This document shows, in pieces, positions 35,462 to 47,589 of a stretch of 64,000 bases of DNA. The notes under the pieces were generated by a model. That model worked only from the letters and a program-made list of their open reading frames with translations. It ran no database searches and was not told the origin of the DNA. The position numbers and the translations under genes were made by a program. This stretch comes from Candolleomyces eurysporus (taxonomy: Eukaryota; Basidiomycota; Agaricomycetes; Agaricales; Psathyrellaceae). Numbering within the stretch: position 1 is the first letter of the stretch; every line of letters starts with the position of its first letter. Where the stretch lies: contig JANBPK010000777.1 of assembly GCA_027579435.1 (NCBI GenBank), positions 62,001 through 126,000 of the forward strand, written 5' to 3'.

Positions 35462-36689
35462 AAAGGCGGTCGAGGGGGTAAATCCCGGGGGCCACGCACG
35501 GACCCAACTGTCCCCGCACCACCTCATCGAAAAGCTCGACATGCACAACGAACGCTTTACTCGATACTACAGGAAGCAATCGTTGATCGCTGACGAGAAA
35601 GAGTTTGAAGAGATGCTCGATGCGACGAGGAGGCATCTGCCTACGACGTTCAGGCTTGCTGGGAGCAGGCAGACGGCACACTTGCTCAACAAGACTATCA
35701 CCGACGTCCATGTACCTAGTCTGAGCGATATCGTCTTCGAGGATGAAAAACTACCGCCCCCTATTCAACGTTCAGCTTCCGTGGTACCCAGACGGCCTTG
35801 CCGCAGTTTAACGTCCCCAAAAAGGTCCTTCGCAGGCAACCCGAGTTCAAAAAGTTTCATTCTTTCTTGGTCTTTGAGACCGAAGTTGTACGTCCTCCCC
35901 GTTTGCCTGCCTTTCCCGGGCATTAAATCACCTTCGAATAGGGCAAAATCAGCAGACAGGAAGCAGTCAGCATGATCCCCCCCNTCTTCCTCAGCGTCGA
36001 GCCCCACCATAAAGTATGCCATGTTCTCCAGGTCGCTTTTCCTCGACTCATGATCGCGTCGTATAGGTGACGGACATGTGCGCTGCACCCGGTTCCAAAG
36101 TGTGTGCAAAATGCCTGCTTTCCTTCAATATCTAAACCTCCCACTTCAGACCGCCCAGATTCTCGAAGCCCTCCACTCTCAATGCTCACTTCTTCCTCCA
36201 TCCCCTCCGCCCCCCTCGTCGCCAACGATAGTGACAACAAGCGCACCCACCTCCTCATTCACCAGTCGGCCCGTCTACCCAGCCTCACCCTCATGGTCAC
36301 AAACCTAGACGCGTCCAACTATCCTGTTATCAGGGTACCCGCCGGTCTGAACACCAAAGACCACGCATCAGTGCAAGCACTCCCTCAGTCGGACAAACTT
36401 GAACCCTTGATGTTCGACAGGATTCTATGCGACGTGCCTTGCAGCGGTGATAGTACTATGAGGAAGAACATTATGATTTGGAAGTTGGATGGTAACGGTT
36501 TGCATAGGTCCGTTCTTTATCTCTCTCTCTATCCAGTCCGTCCCGTTCTCAATCTCAATTTTGACTTGATAATGCAGTCTTCAAGTCCGGATACCAAAGA
36601 CGGAACTGGCCGGATTGTGTGCTCGACATGTTTGTTGAACCCGGTGGAGAACGAGGCCGTCATCTGTGCCGCACTCAACTCTAATCCTG
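35462..36689 (+). pseudogene. NCL1: Broken copy of NCL1/TRM4 (tRNA m5C methyltransferase, NSUN2 type)
   Basis: The intact enzyme puts 5-methylcytosine on tRNA in the nucleus. Segments of the family appear in order: GGRGGKSRGPRTD, MHNERFTRYYRKQ, LPTTFRLAGSRQTAHLLNKT, FKKFHSFLVFETE, ISRQEAVSMIPP, DMCAAPGSK (SAM site), LVANDSDNKRTHLLIHQSAR, TNLDASNYPVI, FDRILCDVPCSGDSTMRKNI (catalytic motif) and a final LNPVENEAV. They lie in different frames. Breaks occur near 35530, near 35795 (missing bases at the expected AWQF), near 36180, and where the stretch after IMIWK has lost sequence. The N at 35984 adds doubt at one point only. Introns are kept (for example GGTTCCAAA|GTGTGT..CAG), so it arose by DNA duplication and not through RNA. 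Its 3' end is cut at 36689 and replaced by the MFS fragment. The functional gene is not in the window. Confidence 0.85.
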
Positions 36690-37555
36690 TCTCGAAACGC
36701 CGGTGGTGTAGCCAGCCGAACCGTGAACGCCTCGCTCTACAACATGTTCGTTCAGGCTTCGGGTATCATCTCGTCCAACATCTACCGGAAAGACGATGCT
36801 CCCATGTGTACGTTACCATCTTCTCTGCTTTCTGTGGTGTAATACCCGGCTGACCTCGGGACTTTACAGACCGTCGCGGTAACAGGTGGCTGATCGGTGT
36901 ATGCGCGTTCAACTGCTTCATCCTCTACCCCGGCGTCAAAGCCTACTATATCTGGAGAAACCGTAGCAGGGACCAGATTTGGGACGCTATGACATCTGAG
37001 GTTCGTCTCTTCCGCTTTTCTTCACTCTGTGAGGCGCCCAGCTCATACGTCCGTCCTTCTTTCTCTACAGCAAAAGTCGGAGTACCTCGCCACGACGAAA
37101 GACAGGGGCAACAGGCGCTTGGACTTCCGCTTCGCTCATTAAATTACGATTTCCTACGTTTCTTATTTCCTTGCGCTGTAGATCGATTGACAATCTTTTC
37201 CCTTGTTTTTTCTTAACGGTCGATAATGTTACGCAATGTGTCGATGTGTCCGTCTGTCTGATGATTCAGGGTCTACCGTTACCGAATGGTTCTCTCTATG
37301 TACTTGTTCGGCCTGTTTTCCTGCGCTCGGCTTCCTCCCTTTATGTAACATACCTATAACTCGAATTTTATTAGTTCGGACAGCTTTCTCATCGGTTGGC
37401 TTTGACGATCCCGCTCTTCGTACCCGCCACGATGCACCTGAAACCGGTCAAAATTCGAGGCAAAGCCCAACATTTTCAGAGCGAGGCATAATATACATTC
37501 AAACATTCTGCTCGAGCACCAGGTACAAAGTCCAAGAATTCGAGACGACGACACA
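36690..37555 (+). pseudogene. Duplicated 3' fragment of the MFS transporter gene
   Basis: This is a near-identical copy of 31734-32628, carrying the last transporter exons ([19 protein letters not shown] onward), their introns and the 3' flank. It lacks everything upstream, including a start and most helices, so it cannot make a transporter. It is fused directly to the NCL1 fragment at the sequence CCTG|TCTCGAAAC. Differences from the source are single substitutions and small gaps in the flank, which suggests a recent event. Confidence 0.9.
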
Positions 37556-37573
37556 ATGACACTGTGGACCGTA

Positions 37574-40500
37574 CTAGGTGCGCGCAAATCTTGAACCCGT
37601 GGAAAAGAAATGGAGGTGGGGTCTATCGTGGAGAGCAGGGGCGTCAGTATCCTTGGCTGACAGGCGGTCCGTTGGGTATTTGGTTTTCCGAGAGAGAGAG
37701 GTGCTCTCCCAGAGCCCTTGAAGAATGAGATCGTTGGCCCAACGCTTCGATTCCGCGTATTCCTTGTCATCTAAAAGAACGTCGATAGTTTCCATAGTGC
37801 GGCCCTCTGCAATGTTGTCCTCCCGGGACTCCAGCTGCTGCAGCTGCTCCTCGGCTGATTCGAGCAAGGCTTTCGCTTTCCTGTGAATTTGACCCTGGTT
37901 AAAGACGACTCGGTGATACTGGCAATCTAACTCACTCGAATTCCCCGTTCGCTAGGTAATACAGTCTTGCTTTTTCCCGCACATCATTTGCAAGCTCTTC
38001 GTCGACCTCCTGCGGATGGTTTTGAATAACAAGAACTATTTCGTCAAACATTCCAGTCTTGCTGTACAGTCTGATAGCAGGAGTGTACTCCTTAGCGCCC
38101 TCGTAGGCTCGAGCTGCCCTCCGATAGTCCTCCATATTGTCACCACAATTTCCCGCCTCCTCATAGCAGTTGGCAGCGTTATGGAAAAGCATGCACCGCT
38201 CTTTGCCTTCGGAACCCCGAGCGCACTCCAAGAAGGATTCAGCAGCCGAGCAAAATGCATTTCGCTTGGAAAATATGGTCTCTTTACGCCTCTTCTCTTT
38301 ACCAAAGAGTTGCATCGAACGGGCGGCATCACGGAGGGAATAGGTGCACTCCAGCTGCTCCTCGACCGAATCGAACAAGGCCTTCGCTTTCCTGTAGATT
38401 TGACCCCTAGTTAACAAAGACTTGATGAGACTGGCAATATAACTCACTCGAATTCCCAGTGCTTGAGGTAATATAGCTTTGCCATTTGCCGCACATCGTT
38501 TGCAAGTTCTTCGTCGACCTCCCCCTGATGGTTTTGAGTGACACGAACTGCTTCATCGAACATTTCAGTCTCCTTGTACAGTCTGAGGGCAGGATCATAC
38601 TCCTTGGCATCTTCGTAAGCTCGAGCTGCCCTCCGATAGTCCTTCATATTGTCCCCACAGTTTCCCGCCTCCTCAAAGCACTCGGCCGCGCTATGGAAAA
38701 ACACGCACCGCTCTTTGCCTTCAGAGCCCCGTGAGCACTCCAAGAAGGATTCAGCGGCGGAGCGGAATGCATCGCGCCTGGTAGATGAGGCCGTTTTGCC
38801 AAAGACTTGAATCGAACGGGCGGTATCACGGAGGTGATAGGTGTGCGAAATCTTCACCTCGCGAGCCCTTCCAGCGCGCTCGAAGGCATGCATGGCTTGT
38901 AGGTATCTTCGATTCGTAAACAAGGTACGACCAGTCGTGTCCCATTCCTCGGGAGTTGAGCTTTGTGCAAGTCGAGGACCATCGCTGCCAGGTACATAGC
39001 TGTCGATGTACCCCTTAGATTCCCAGAGCATCTAGCGGAGGATCAGACAGGTCGGTAGACGAGGCAAATGGATACTAACTTTCATTGGTTCTGCCTTGTC
39101 AGAACAATCAATGATCCAGAGGTTCTTCCTCGACCGAGTGATGGCAACATAAAGGAACTTCAGCTAGAGTATCAGTCAGGCGAGAAGTTTCGCGTTTTAG
39201 ACGATAGACAGATTTACTTCGCTACAGATACCTGCATGCCGCTCCTCGTCAAAGCGGGGAGCACACATGCTTTGACCTGTTGCTGCTTTGACCAGATTTA
39301 GCACGACACGCCATTGGCCAAGATCCGCGGTCGAATCTTCGAAGAATCTGTACAATAATACCTAAGAAACTCGATCAGCGCATGCTTGATATCTTGCAAG
39401 AACTGTCTCTTACATCATCGAACTCGAGACCCTTGCATTCATTTATTGTACTAAGCACAATGTCGTTATGGGTAAGCAAATTGGATACGAAGACAGAGGA
39501 AATACTGACAGAATCAATCCGATGTCTCCGACTTGCTCTCGCAGCTCGACTTTCGCCGCCTCGTCCCGTACTAGTATACCTGCTTCTTGTCAATGCTGGC
39601 TGGAAGCTATCTTGAACCATACTCACATTGTCGAGCCCCAAATTCGATTAGCTCGCCGCTGTGAATTTCGCGTCATTCAAAAGCGTATATTAGCGACGAG
39701 GCTGAAGATGTACTTACGAATTTCCAGACAGGAATTGTATCTGAAAACTCGAGTCAGATACAGGAAGGGAGGTGGACTGGAGTACTTACATATTCGACTG
39801 TGTTAGTGTCCCAATCACTGTAAAAGATAGGCTTTGGACCATTAACAATACCCTGTTCGGGTGCGAGGAAGTCGATTGCGTATGGCCAGAAATGTGTAAT
39901 CAACTCGATAACAGCATTTGCACATCGAACAATACCAGCATGAGAGCGGTAGTTCACAGCGAGTTGGAAAGTGCGTAGTTCGGATTGTGTTATACCCCTT
40001 TCGCCTTGCTCTCGACGTTGCTAGAACAAGGCCGTCAGGGGTCTTCGGTGATTTCCAAAAAAGCAAAAAGCACACCTCAAGCCTGTACAGAAAAGCTTTG
40101 AGATCGTTGAACCTGAAGGAGCTTCCGATAGCAATTGTCTGGGCAGTGTCTCCAGCCCAAAACAAACCGTTGGGGTTGCGGCACAGCGATCGGAGAACTA
40201 GGGAGGTAAGACTCATCAGCATTGCAGGAATGCCCTCGCTCTGTGCATTACTTACGCATTGCATCGATGAGGAGATTGTCCTGGGCTTCGTCAACATATC
40301 TAAAATGGTCGTCAATGATGGTCCATTTAGCTTTGGTAAAGGCAAAAAAGCTGAGCTTACAGATAATCTATCTTCGTTCCCGGAACGCCTGCTGTGTCAA
40401 ATGCCTTCAGAATACGGTGTGTTCTGGCAATGAGGCTAATGTAACGACGAGAATCTACAAATGGCATGGATAATACACACACCTATCAGCAGAGTCAAAT

Positions 40501-43500
40501 TCGCCACGTTGCCTTCTTTGGTCCATGTAGGTCTCGAAGAGCGAATAAATTCGATCCCGCTGATTGGCAAAGAGACGCTGCGTGCGATGACTGAGCGCCC
40601 TGTAGGCCTCCAAATCCAGATATCCAGTCACATGGCTGAGAGATTGTTCAGATCCTTTGATCACACCTATGGTAGAGCGTTATCCCTCTGCTCGATGCCT
40701 GTTCAAGGAGAACACGTACCAAGAAACTCGTTGAAAACTAGAGCAGAATCTGCAAAATGGGAAATGAGGGAAATTCTCCGTCAAGTAAAAAGTAAGACCT
40801 ACCGAGATTCTTTGTCAAGCCTTGGGGAAAATGCGGCCAGTATTGTTCAAGAAAGACGTCGTATGTGACTAATTGCCTCTTGCTATTGACAGTGATGCCC
40901 TCAGTACTTTCTATGTCGCCTTCCAGGAGTTGGCAGAGCTGCAAGAATTTATCAACAAGGAAGTCACGACTGACAAGAGAGGTAGACGTACTCGGTCAAA
41001 GGTCAAAAACAGTGGGAAGTGTTCGTCTTTGAGCAAGCTAAATTTTTTCGGTAGGCCAGCCTTCCATGTCACGTCGTCTTCGACATCGTAAAGTACACCG
41101 TCGCCCTCTTTCTGGAGTTGCTGTTGCCCCGCAAGCTCCTTCAGCTCTTTCTTTGATTTCTTGGTCACTTCGAGCGATCCCAACAGCTTGGAGAAAGACT
41201 CTTCGACCCGCGTTACAAGGACACGCGACTGCGTAACAAATATCTGTCGAGGCCTAGCGACTGACAATGTTTCTGACTGTTGGGTATAGGCACACTCAAT
41301 TCCCAGCATTTTGAACAGCGCCGTCGTCGTTTTCCTTGTCAAAAAAATCAGGATGATTTGTGGGAAGAATCGCTGTACCTACCCCGTCCCACTCCGACCA
41401 AGAACGTAGCATGAGCTTTGATGGTCAATAATTTCTTTCTCCTGGAGACTGCAGAACAAGTGAAACAGTTTGATAGTGTGGGAGATCAATCGAACTTACT
41501 CGACATTGAAAGGATGAGTGACGTCAAGGTCAACGAAGATGCCTATGCAAGTCAGCGCCTTGCATTCAAAGCCAAACGACACGACCTACTTTTGAGCAAC
41601 TCCTTGGACAGAGTGACAAATTTCTCCAGACTAGAAGCAGTGGGTTGAGTCGCATTTGCTTTGGGACGCATCTCGAGACTTACACTAGTAGTGAGTGAAT
41701 CTATCAAAAATTTGTTCTATCAAAGGGGACGTAAACATTCATGGAATACGGAGCGACGTACCTCGTCGACGTCTTCTTTTGGTAACTCGGGGATGACATT
41801 GTCGTCAGAAACTTCTTTCTTAAGAGGAGGGAAGGTCGCTGATGGAATTACGTAGTCGCCTTTATCATGGGGCTGGTTCCTGAATGTGCATCGATCGCGG
41901 TATGCCTTCCCTTTCTTTGAAAGCTGATAGCCCATCGAGTCCCAGAAGCGTTTGTCGATCTGAGCATGGGTATAGATACCAAAGATTTTGATGGCTGATA
42001 TCGTCAACACTCAATTTTCCGGTGAAGCAAAGGTAGAAATACGATCATACCTTGACGCTCGGACTGCCGTCAAAGTGAGAATTCCAGAGCACAATCTTGG
42101 CAGAGATATACCGGAAACTCACGTTGTTCTCGTACTCCGGAATGCAGTCAATTTGATACTAATAAAGGATGTCAGCGAGAGATAGGCAACTTGGAAAATA
42201 ATAGAAAAAGGGGGCTTACAACCAGGCGACTGTCACGGGTCATTTTTGCTTCGAAGACCGGAAATTTGACATCTGGTTTGGTTAAACGCTTTTGATTGTC
42301 ATCAGAGAACTGTCCTTTAGACAATTCACTAGGCAGGAGTCAACTTCAGTGAAAGCAGCGACCGGTGGGACATGGAGACGCACACGATCTTCTTCATGAT
42401 GATTCTGAAGAACTTTGCGTCGCTCCTTCGAGCTCCACGTAAATCTCGGTCAGCGCGCGATGATATCAATATGGGCCAGTCTCCGAACCCAGAGGCACTT
42501 TCAAAATATAGCGCTCTGAAAGGATTACAACGTCAGGTTGACCGAATTGTCAGCAGATACTAGAAAATGTAGACTCACGCTTTCATAGGTTGTATGCAAG
42601 GATATGCTGCTGGGGTTATGTCTGCGAGTGCTTCTTCTGAAGCGGAGCCATTGGCAGGTTGCTGGTTCCTTTTGTCACAGTGGTTTCCTCCGTCGGTGGA
42701 GTCCAGAACGACAAACATGCTTTGAACTGTCACGTAGATTTCAGGTTTTTGGAGAAGGTCAAAGTATTGCTGTGATTCAATGAGATGGCTTGTATGCATG
42801 GTGATGTGGCATGAGACATACTGAGAATGTCTCTTTCAATGTATATAGCAAAAAACTGGCGTTAAAGGAAGCATCTTCCTTTGTCTGAGGATCAGTAACA
42901 TTCAACCGGGCGAGATCCTGCTGCTTCAAGCTACTGTTCTCCCCCTCCATCTTGCGCGGGCACTTTCGATGGGATTGATTTCGTTTCTTTCCAATGACAA
43001 AGCCATCAGAGTCAGCTTCGTCGACGGGTTCTGTCTTGTCAAGAGCAAAATCGACCATATACTTCAGAACGGGGGGGAATTCTCTCCACGTGGAATTTGG
43101 CCTCCGAAAGGAAAAGCTGCGCTTCCCGCTCAAAGGTAAAGGGAAGGGAAAGTAGGAAATGTGAGAGCCTCTCGAGGATCTCTCGATGAATCAATGTTTG
43201 GAATTCGTCGGCCGGGCGCCTCGGGAAGCTTTTCAAAAGCCAAGATGAAAGATGGCGAGACCAGCTTCCATCTTTCCGACACTAATCAGTTGAAACGGCT
43301 TCAGCAATGAATATGGCAAGGGCTTACATGCTAGCACGAGCTCGAGCAACCGCTTATGCTTGGTGGCATCGAGGAGCTGTCTCAACACACTCTCAACTTG
43401 ATTATTGGAAAGCGAAGTGGCATCTAACTCGTTGAGGATGGCTTGCACTGCCTCGACAGATTGAGCGCGCGAGAGCTCGGAACATAGCTTTGAAAGCCAA

Positions 43501-43535
43501 CGTTCCGGAAGTGCGTTTCCTACTTCTGATTTCAT
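37574..43535 (-). CDS. SF1 (UvrD-like) helicase with C-terminal TPR-like repeats
   Basis: This large gene with many short introns runs from MKSEVGNALPERWLSKLC at 43535 to the stop at 37574. The SF1 helicase motifs are all present in order: Walker A in YVLGRSGTGKTTT (an intron lies inside it, near 41340-41380), motif II YVDEAQDNLL (near 40285), motif III WAGDTAQTIAIGSSFRF, motif IV NYRSHAGIVRCANAVIELI, motif V NECKGLEFDDV (near 39430) and motif VI LYVAITRSRKNLWI. Downstream come alpha-helical repeats (AAESFLECSRGSEGKERC, DYRRAARAYEDAKEYDPALR) like those of TRANK1-type eukaryotic helicases. The first ~700 residues have no nameable domain. UvrD-type enzymes unwind DNA or RNA-DNA with ATP. The substrate here is unknown. 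Its frames and motifs are intact. It lies between the two P-loop NTPase copies. A further Met at 43574 is an alternative start. Confidence 0.85.
37932..39031 (-). repeat. Internal tandem duplication of the helicase TPR-like segment
   Basis: Two units of about 0.5 kb (39031-38444 and 38399-37932) encode nearly the same sequence. Both contain AAESFLEC.RGSEGKERC, then EAGNCGDNM.DYRRAARAYE and EVDEELANDV. A third unit begins at 37867 but diverges after KAKALLESAEEQL. The similarity is visible in the DNA itself, and an intron sits at the same place between units, so one unit was probably copied within the gene. Confidence 0.8.
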
Positions 43536-44037
43536 GGCTAGACACTGGTGGAAAGGAAAGGGAGGACGCGTCACATTCAGAAAAGTAGCGTCACAAAGCC
43601 CAAGACAATTCTAAACAGGCAATACAGGCAATGTGGGGCTCAGCCTCGTGTTCTGGCATCGCATCATACCAACAGAGGTCTTTTCTAGGCTTTGACTCGG
43701 AAGTGGGTGAAACATGAATTTTTAGAACACATCCAAATTCATTGTACCCACTGACGCGACCTATATGCCATCAGCGCGAGAGATATCGCACATCTACTAA
43801 CGACGTGTAACATCGAAACGGTGGAGGTCATTTCGGGGTCGGTTCGCCGATCGCTGACGCATCGGATCGGCTTACCATATCGCACGCGCGCCGGATCCGT
43901 CGCATTCTCGAGGGCAAGGCATAATACACATCCAAACACATACAATACAGGTACAAGTGATACCTGAGGACCAAGAGTTCAAAACGACGACGCTGCCCTA
44001 CCGCTTCGATGGACATCCAATCCCCAGCCCATACAAT
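43536..44037. other. Region between helicase start and NTPase copy B end
   Basis: No gene was found. The part 43895-44037 repeats the 3' flank of NTPase copy A (GGCATAATACACATCC, then ACAATACAGGTACAAG). The rest presumably contains the helicase promoter. Confidence 0.5.
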
Positions 44038-47000
44038 TCAGGTTTTTTCTTTAGTGTCGTCACCTAGCCACAGCCAATAGTCCCAAAAAGCTGTATCTTC
44101 CGCTACTCCCGGATTCATCCTCGTCGTCAATTTCTTTTCCCGTGGGCTGACATCCTGATAGATGTCTTTCCATCCATGTGAAGCTTGAAGCAATGCCTCC
44201 CAGACACTTTGGCTTTGGTGGGTCATGACGCCAAAGACATCCGGGCTCAATCCAGCAACCCAGATATCGAACGTCGTAAACGAGTTGCCACTTTTGCTCT
44301 TCCCACTCGGGACAATCGAGATTGAAGGCCGTTTGGCCGCAAGCGCGAAAACGATGCGGATGACGGGGACATTCGTGGGTTCGTCGGTGGAGAAGAGCCC
44401 GGTCGAATAAGGATCCATCGCTGTGAAAAGATCAATTTGAGGATTGTCCCCGTATTTCTCGTCATTCTTCGACTGCCAGAGAATAGCGCCGATATTCGAA
44501 GCAGCAAGCTTTGTGCCTTTGTAGAGATAGGGCATCACACCATCGATGCCAGAATGGTTATTGCCACATAAGACGGCAGCTCCTCTTGCGAACAGCCCAA
44601 CAAGGTGTTTGGTGTTGACAATCTTGTGCTGGTGGACCTTGATCCAATGGGTGCAGTAAACGATGGCTCCCTCGAAGGTCGCTTTCAACGAGTAACGGGA
44701 CTCTTGGCATTGTTCAGCGGTGAGGACCATTCCTTTCGCAGAGAGGATGTCTTGAGACTTGAAGAGTGCTTCGAGGAAGTCTGGTACCGTGCACGACCGT
44801 CCAATGCCCCCGTACAATTCGGATTCGGAGCGTCTGACTGCTTGGTCGCGAGCCATCATCTGGGACAGGAGAACGACCATTTCGCCGCGATCGCCTTTGT
44901 GCACGGAAAACCCGCCTAGGATACCTCTCAAGGTAGTAGGGCAATCCATCCGGAAATGGCACATTGTGTAGTAAGCTGCTTCGGATAGGAGGGGTTCAGA
45001 GGGGGAGGTGGTAACCATGCTTTCGAATCCCGCGTCGACCTTCAAGCACATTCTCATGTGACCCTCGACCTGCTGCTGTTGTTGGCTCTGAGCGATGTAG
45101 CTCGTGGAATTGAACTCGATGGGCAACCGCTGAGATAGGCATGCAAGCATTTGTTCTTCTTCCAAATGTTTAATGTCGGTGATGGCTTTGCCGCCAACGA
45201 GTTTCATAGCTGCATATTTTACGATGTTGTTCCTGATTTCGTTGCCTTCTGGGTCGTTGAAAGAGAAGATGGTGCCCCATCTATTGGATGTAAGTATGCG
45301 GCAGACCTGAAAGGAATGACACTCACAAAGGGCGTCCGTAACTTGCGATGAATTCAGGCGTGATCACAGTGCTGAAGTCCTCCGTTCCATCGCAATGGAG
45401 NTTTTTTTGCAAGTTGGTCGAACCCGAGAGCAACGAAAGGGCGATAGGCAGCAAAGTTGCCGTGAAGAAATCGTGCAGAGTAGTCCCGGGAGCTCGAAGA
45501 AGCAAATTGATCGATCTTGCCCGTTGTTGAGAGGAAGAGTGTCACCAGCGACCGATTATCAAAATGATGACGCAAGGCCCGACGTAGCCCCGTAAAATTG
45601 GACCAAATGGACTTATTCTTGTCGATAATAGGAGTACTCAAAGTGTGCGCTTCGTCGAACGCGATGATGATGAGCGGATTGTTGGTCCCTATGTCCGGCG
45701 ACCGAACTGCCTTTCGTAGTCTGTTCACTAGAGCTTCCAGGGCTTGCTGAGCTCGATTCAAGGACCCAATTTTGGCTACGGGCGGCGGTATTGGGATGTT
45801 AGGGCGGGGGGACCGAGGTTTGAATCCTTCTGATGCAACGATCTGGGGTGAGGCGGATGAGCGCGACGGTACACAAAAGAAAGAAAGAGATAGAGAAGGG
45901 AAATTAAATGGAAAGGAAACAACAACCAACCTTGTTCATCTCGTCGGTCACAAGTTTGTAGAACCCTATACGATACGGTCCGTGTCCATTTGCTGACATA
46001 CCAGACGACATATGCTTTCTGAATTTACTAGCGATTTCTTCGGGTCGATCGTTGTCATTGAATTCGCCCTCACCACTGTCCAGACCTAATCCATTGTCCA
46101 ACGCGAGCACCGTGGTTTGGAAGAGCGCCTGTAGGAAAGCGCAGAAGAGCGAGTACCGGTCATCCTGCGTCCCTTGCCCTGTTCGACAGAGGAAGCTCTG
46201 AAGAATCTCGTCCGGAGGAGGATACCCTGTACGAATACGGTCGCAAGAAAGCGATGAGGCTTCTTTGGCTAAATTGAGGGGTTGACCACGCACCAGTTGT
46301 TCCCGGGGCCCGTAGGTTGATTGGGATGACAAAATGCTCCTTCGACATTTCGTCGACAGCACGCGATTTGCCCGTCCCCGAGGATTGTACGATGCTGGCA
46401 TAGCGAGCATAGAGATTGAGGGTCGCTTCGTTAGCTACACCATGAAGGTATGAGGATAATGCCTTTGCCACATCTCCTACGTAACGAACCTTCCAGGAAT
46501 ACTCGGCAGCTAAAGGTCAGGTTTGAGATGATGGCTTTTATCACAAAAGCAAACAAGCGACGAACTTGGGTTAGTGAGCTGTGCTGCTGAGAAAGGGTTG
46601 AGGACTACGAGAGGTGTCAGAGAACGATCCTTTCAATGAGAGTAACTTACAAAAGGAGTAGATTATGTTGAGCTGGTTTCTTACGGTGTCGATTTGGTTC
46701 TGGTTGTAATCTTTGAGAACTTGTTCGAGGCTCTGTTTGAGTTCGGGGTTATCGTCCACGAAAGCTCTGAGCCCATCGAGGCCCATTTTAGAGAACGGGT
46801 TGGATGGCTGTTCATCAAGGTAACTGTTGAGCACGTCTTTGAGGATATCCAAAAGAGTCATAGAATCAATCGGTGATTTCGATCGCGACAAGCAAAAGGT
46901 CGTCGTTCTGACCATATGCAATGCGTTTGGCGCCGGGGTCACCTGTCGATACGCAGGCAGATCGACGTCCATTGAGTCCTGAGTAGGGCTTGCTGTGCGC

Positions 47001-47059
47001 ATTATTTTTCTGGAGTTCGATGCGGACCCTGCTTCACGAGGCCTCTTGCCCTGGTCCAT
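44038..47059 (-). CDS. P-loop NTPase of a Crinkler-like agaricomycete family, copy B
   Basis: This is the fuller relative of copy A, starting MDQGKRPREAGSASNSRKIM at 47059. Exon 1 runs to about 46667, and two short introns lead into AEYSWKVRYVGD. Walker A is in ASIVQSSGTGKSRAVDE and Walker B is in LIIIAFDEAHTL, followed by LFLSTTGKIDQ (sensor-like) and the conserved C-terminal region (MDPYSTGLFSTDEPTNVPVI, FDIWVAGLSPDVFGVM). An N-terminal extension of about 150 residues (LLDILKDVLNSYLDEQPSNP) precedes the ATPase. The frame changes only at the N at 45401 beside a T run. Copy A reads through the same place, so this is probably a sequencing fault. An extra insert (PRPNIPIPPPVAKIGSLNRA) lies before Walker B. 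The biochemical role is unknown. The family resembles the NTPase module of Crinkler-type effectors. Confidence 0.78.
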
Positions 47060-47589
47060 AATGTGGTGGTGGTGGCCAAGATGAAGTTTCTGCCCGTTTA
47101 AGATCAGTGCGGTCGGTAAATGTCACGTGACTGGTGTGATGCCCATCATGTATCTACTCGTTATATATATACAGTTTCCAACTCAGACTCCTCACTCCTT
47201 CCCCTACTTCTCACTGTTTCAGCCCTCTGCCGTTACGAAGCTTCAAGGGTCAAGGTTCAACTCCTCTTCTCTGTTTGTTGCTTGCGATATCAGACATATC
47301 ATATGAATAAAGTAAATTAGAACGTCAAGCAGGCTCTTATTCGCCCCACAGACCAATGTGTTGGAGTCCGTTGTTGCTCAGACATGTGTAGCTACAATTT
47401 ACAACTTCATGCACGATCTAAGGGTACTAGTAATTTACATTTTTACTTACTCATTTTACTCTCAGTTGCACACGTTGCACGGTATAAAAGCCTCGATGTT
47501 CGAGGCAAAATCGATAAACTCAATTCTCTTTCTGCGACATAATTCACCGCGCACAATCCAATTAAATTCACCCAAAACTTTATGGGAGC
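47060..47589. other. Intergenic: NTPase copy B promoter and carboxylase 3' flank
   Basis: No gene was seen. A TATATATATA run occurs near 47163-47171 and GTATAAAAG near 47481. Near 47500, GTTCGAGGCAAAATCGATA weakly echoes the recurring tail sequence of the island. Confidence 0.4.
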
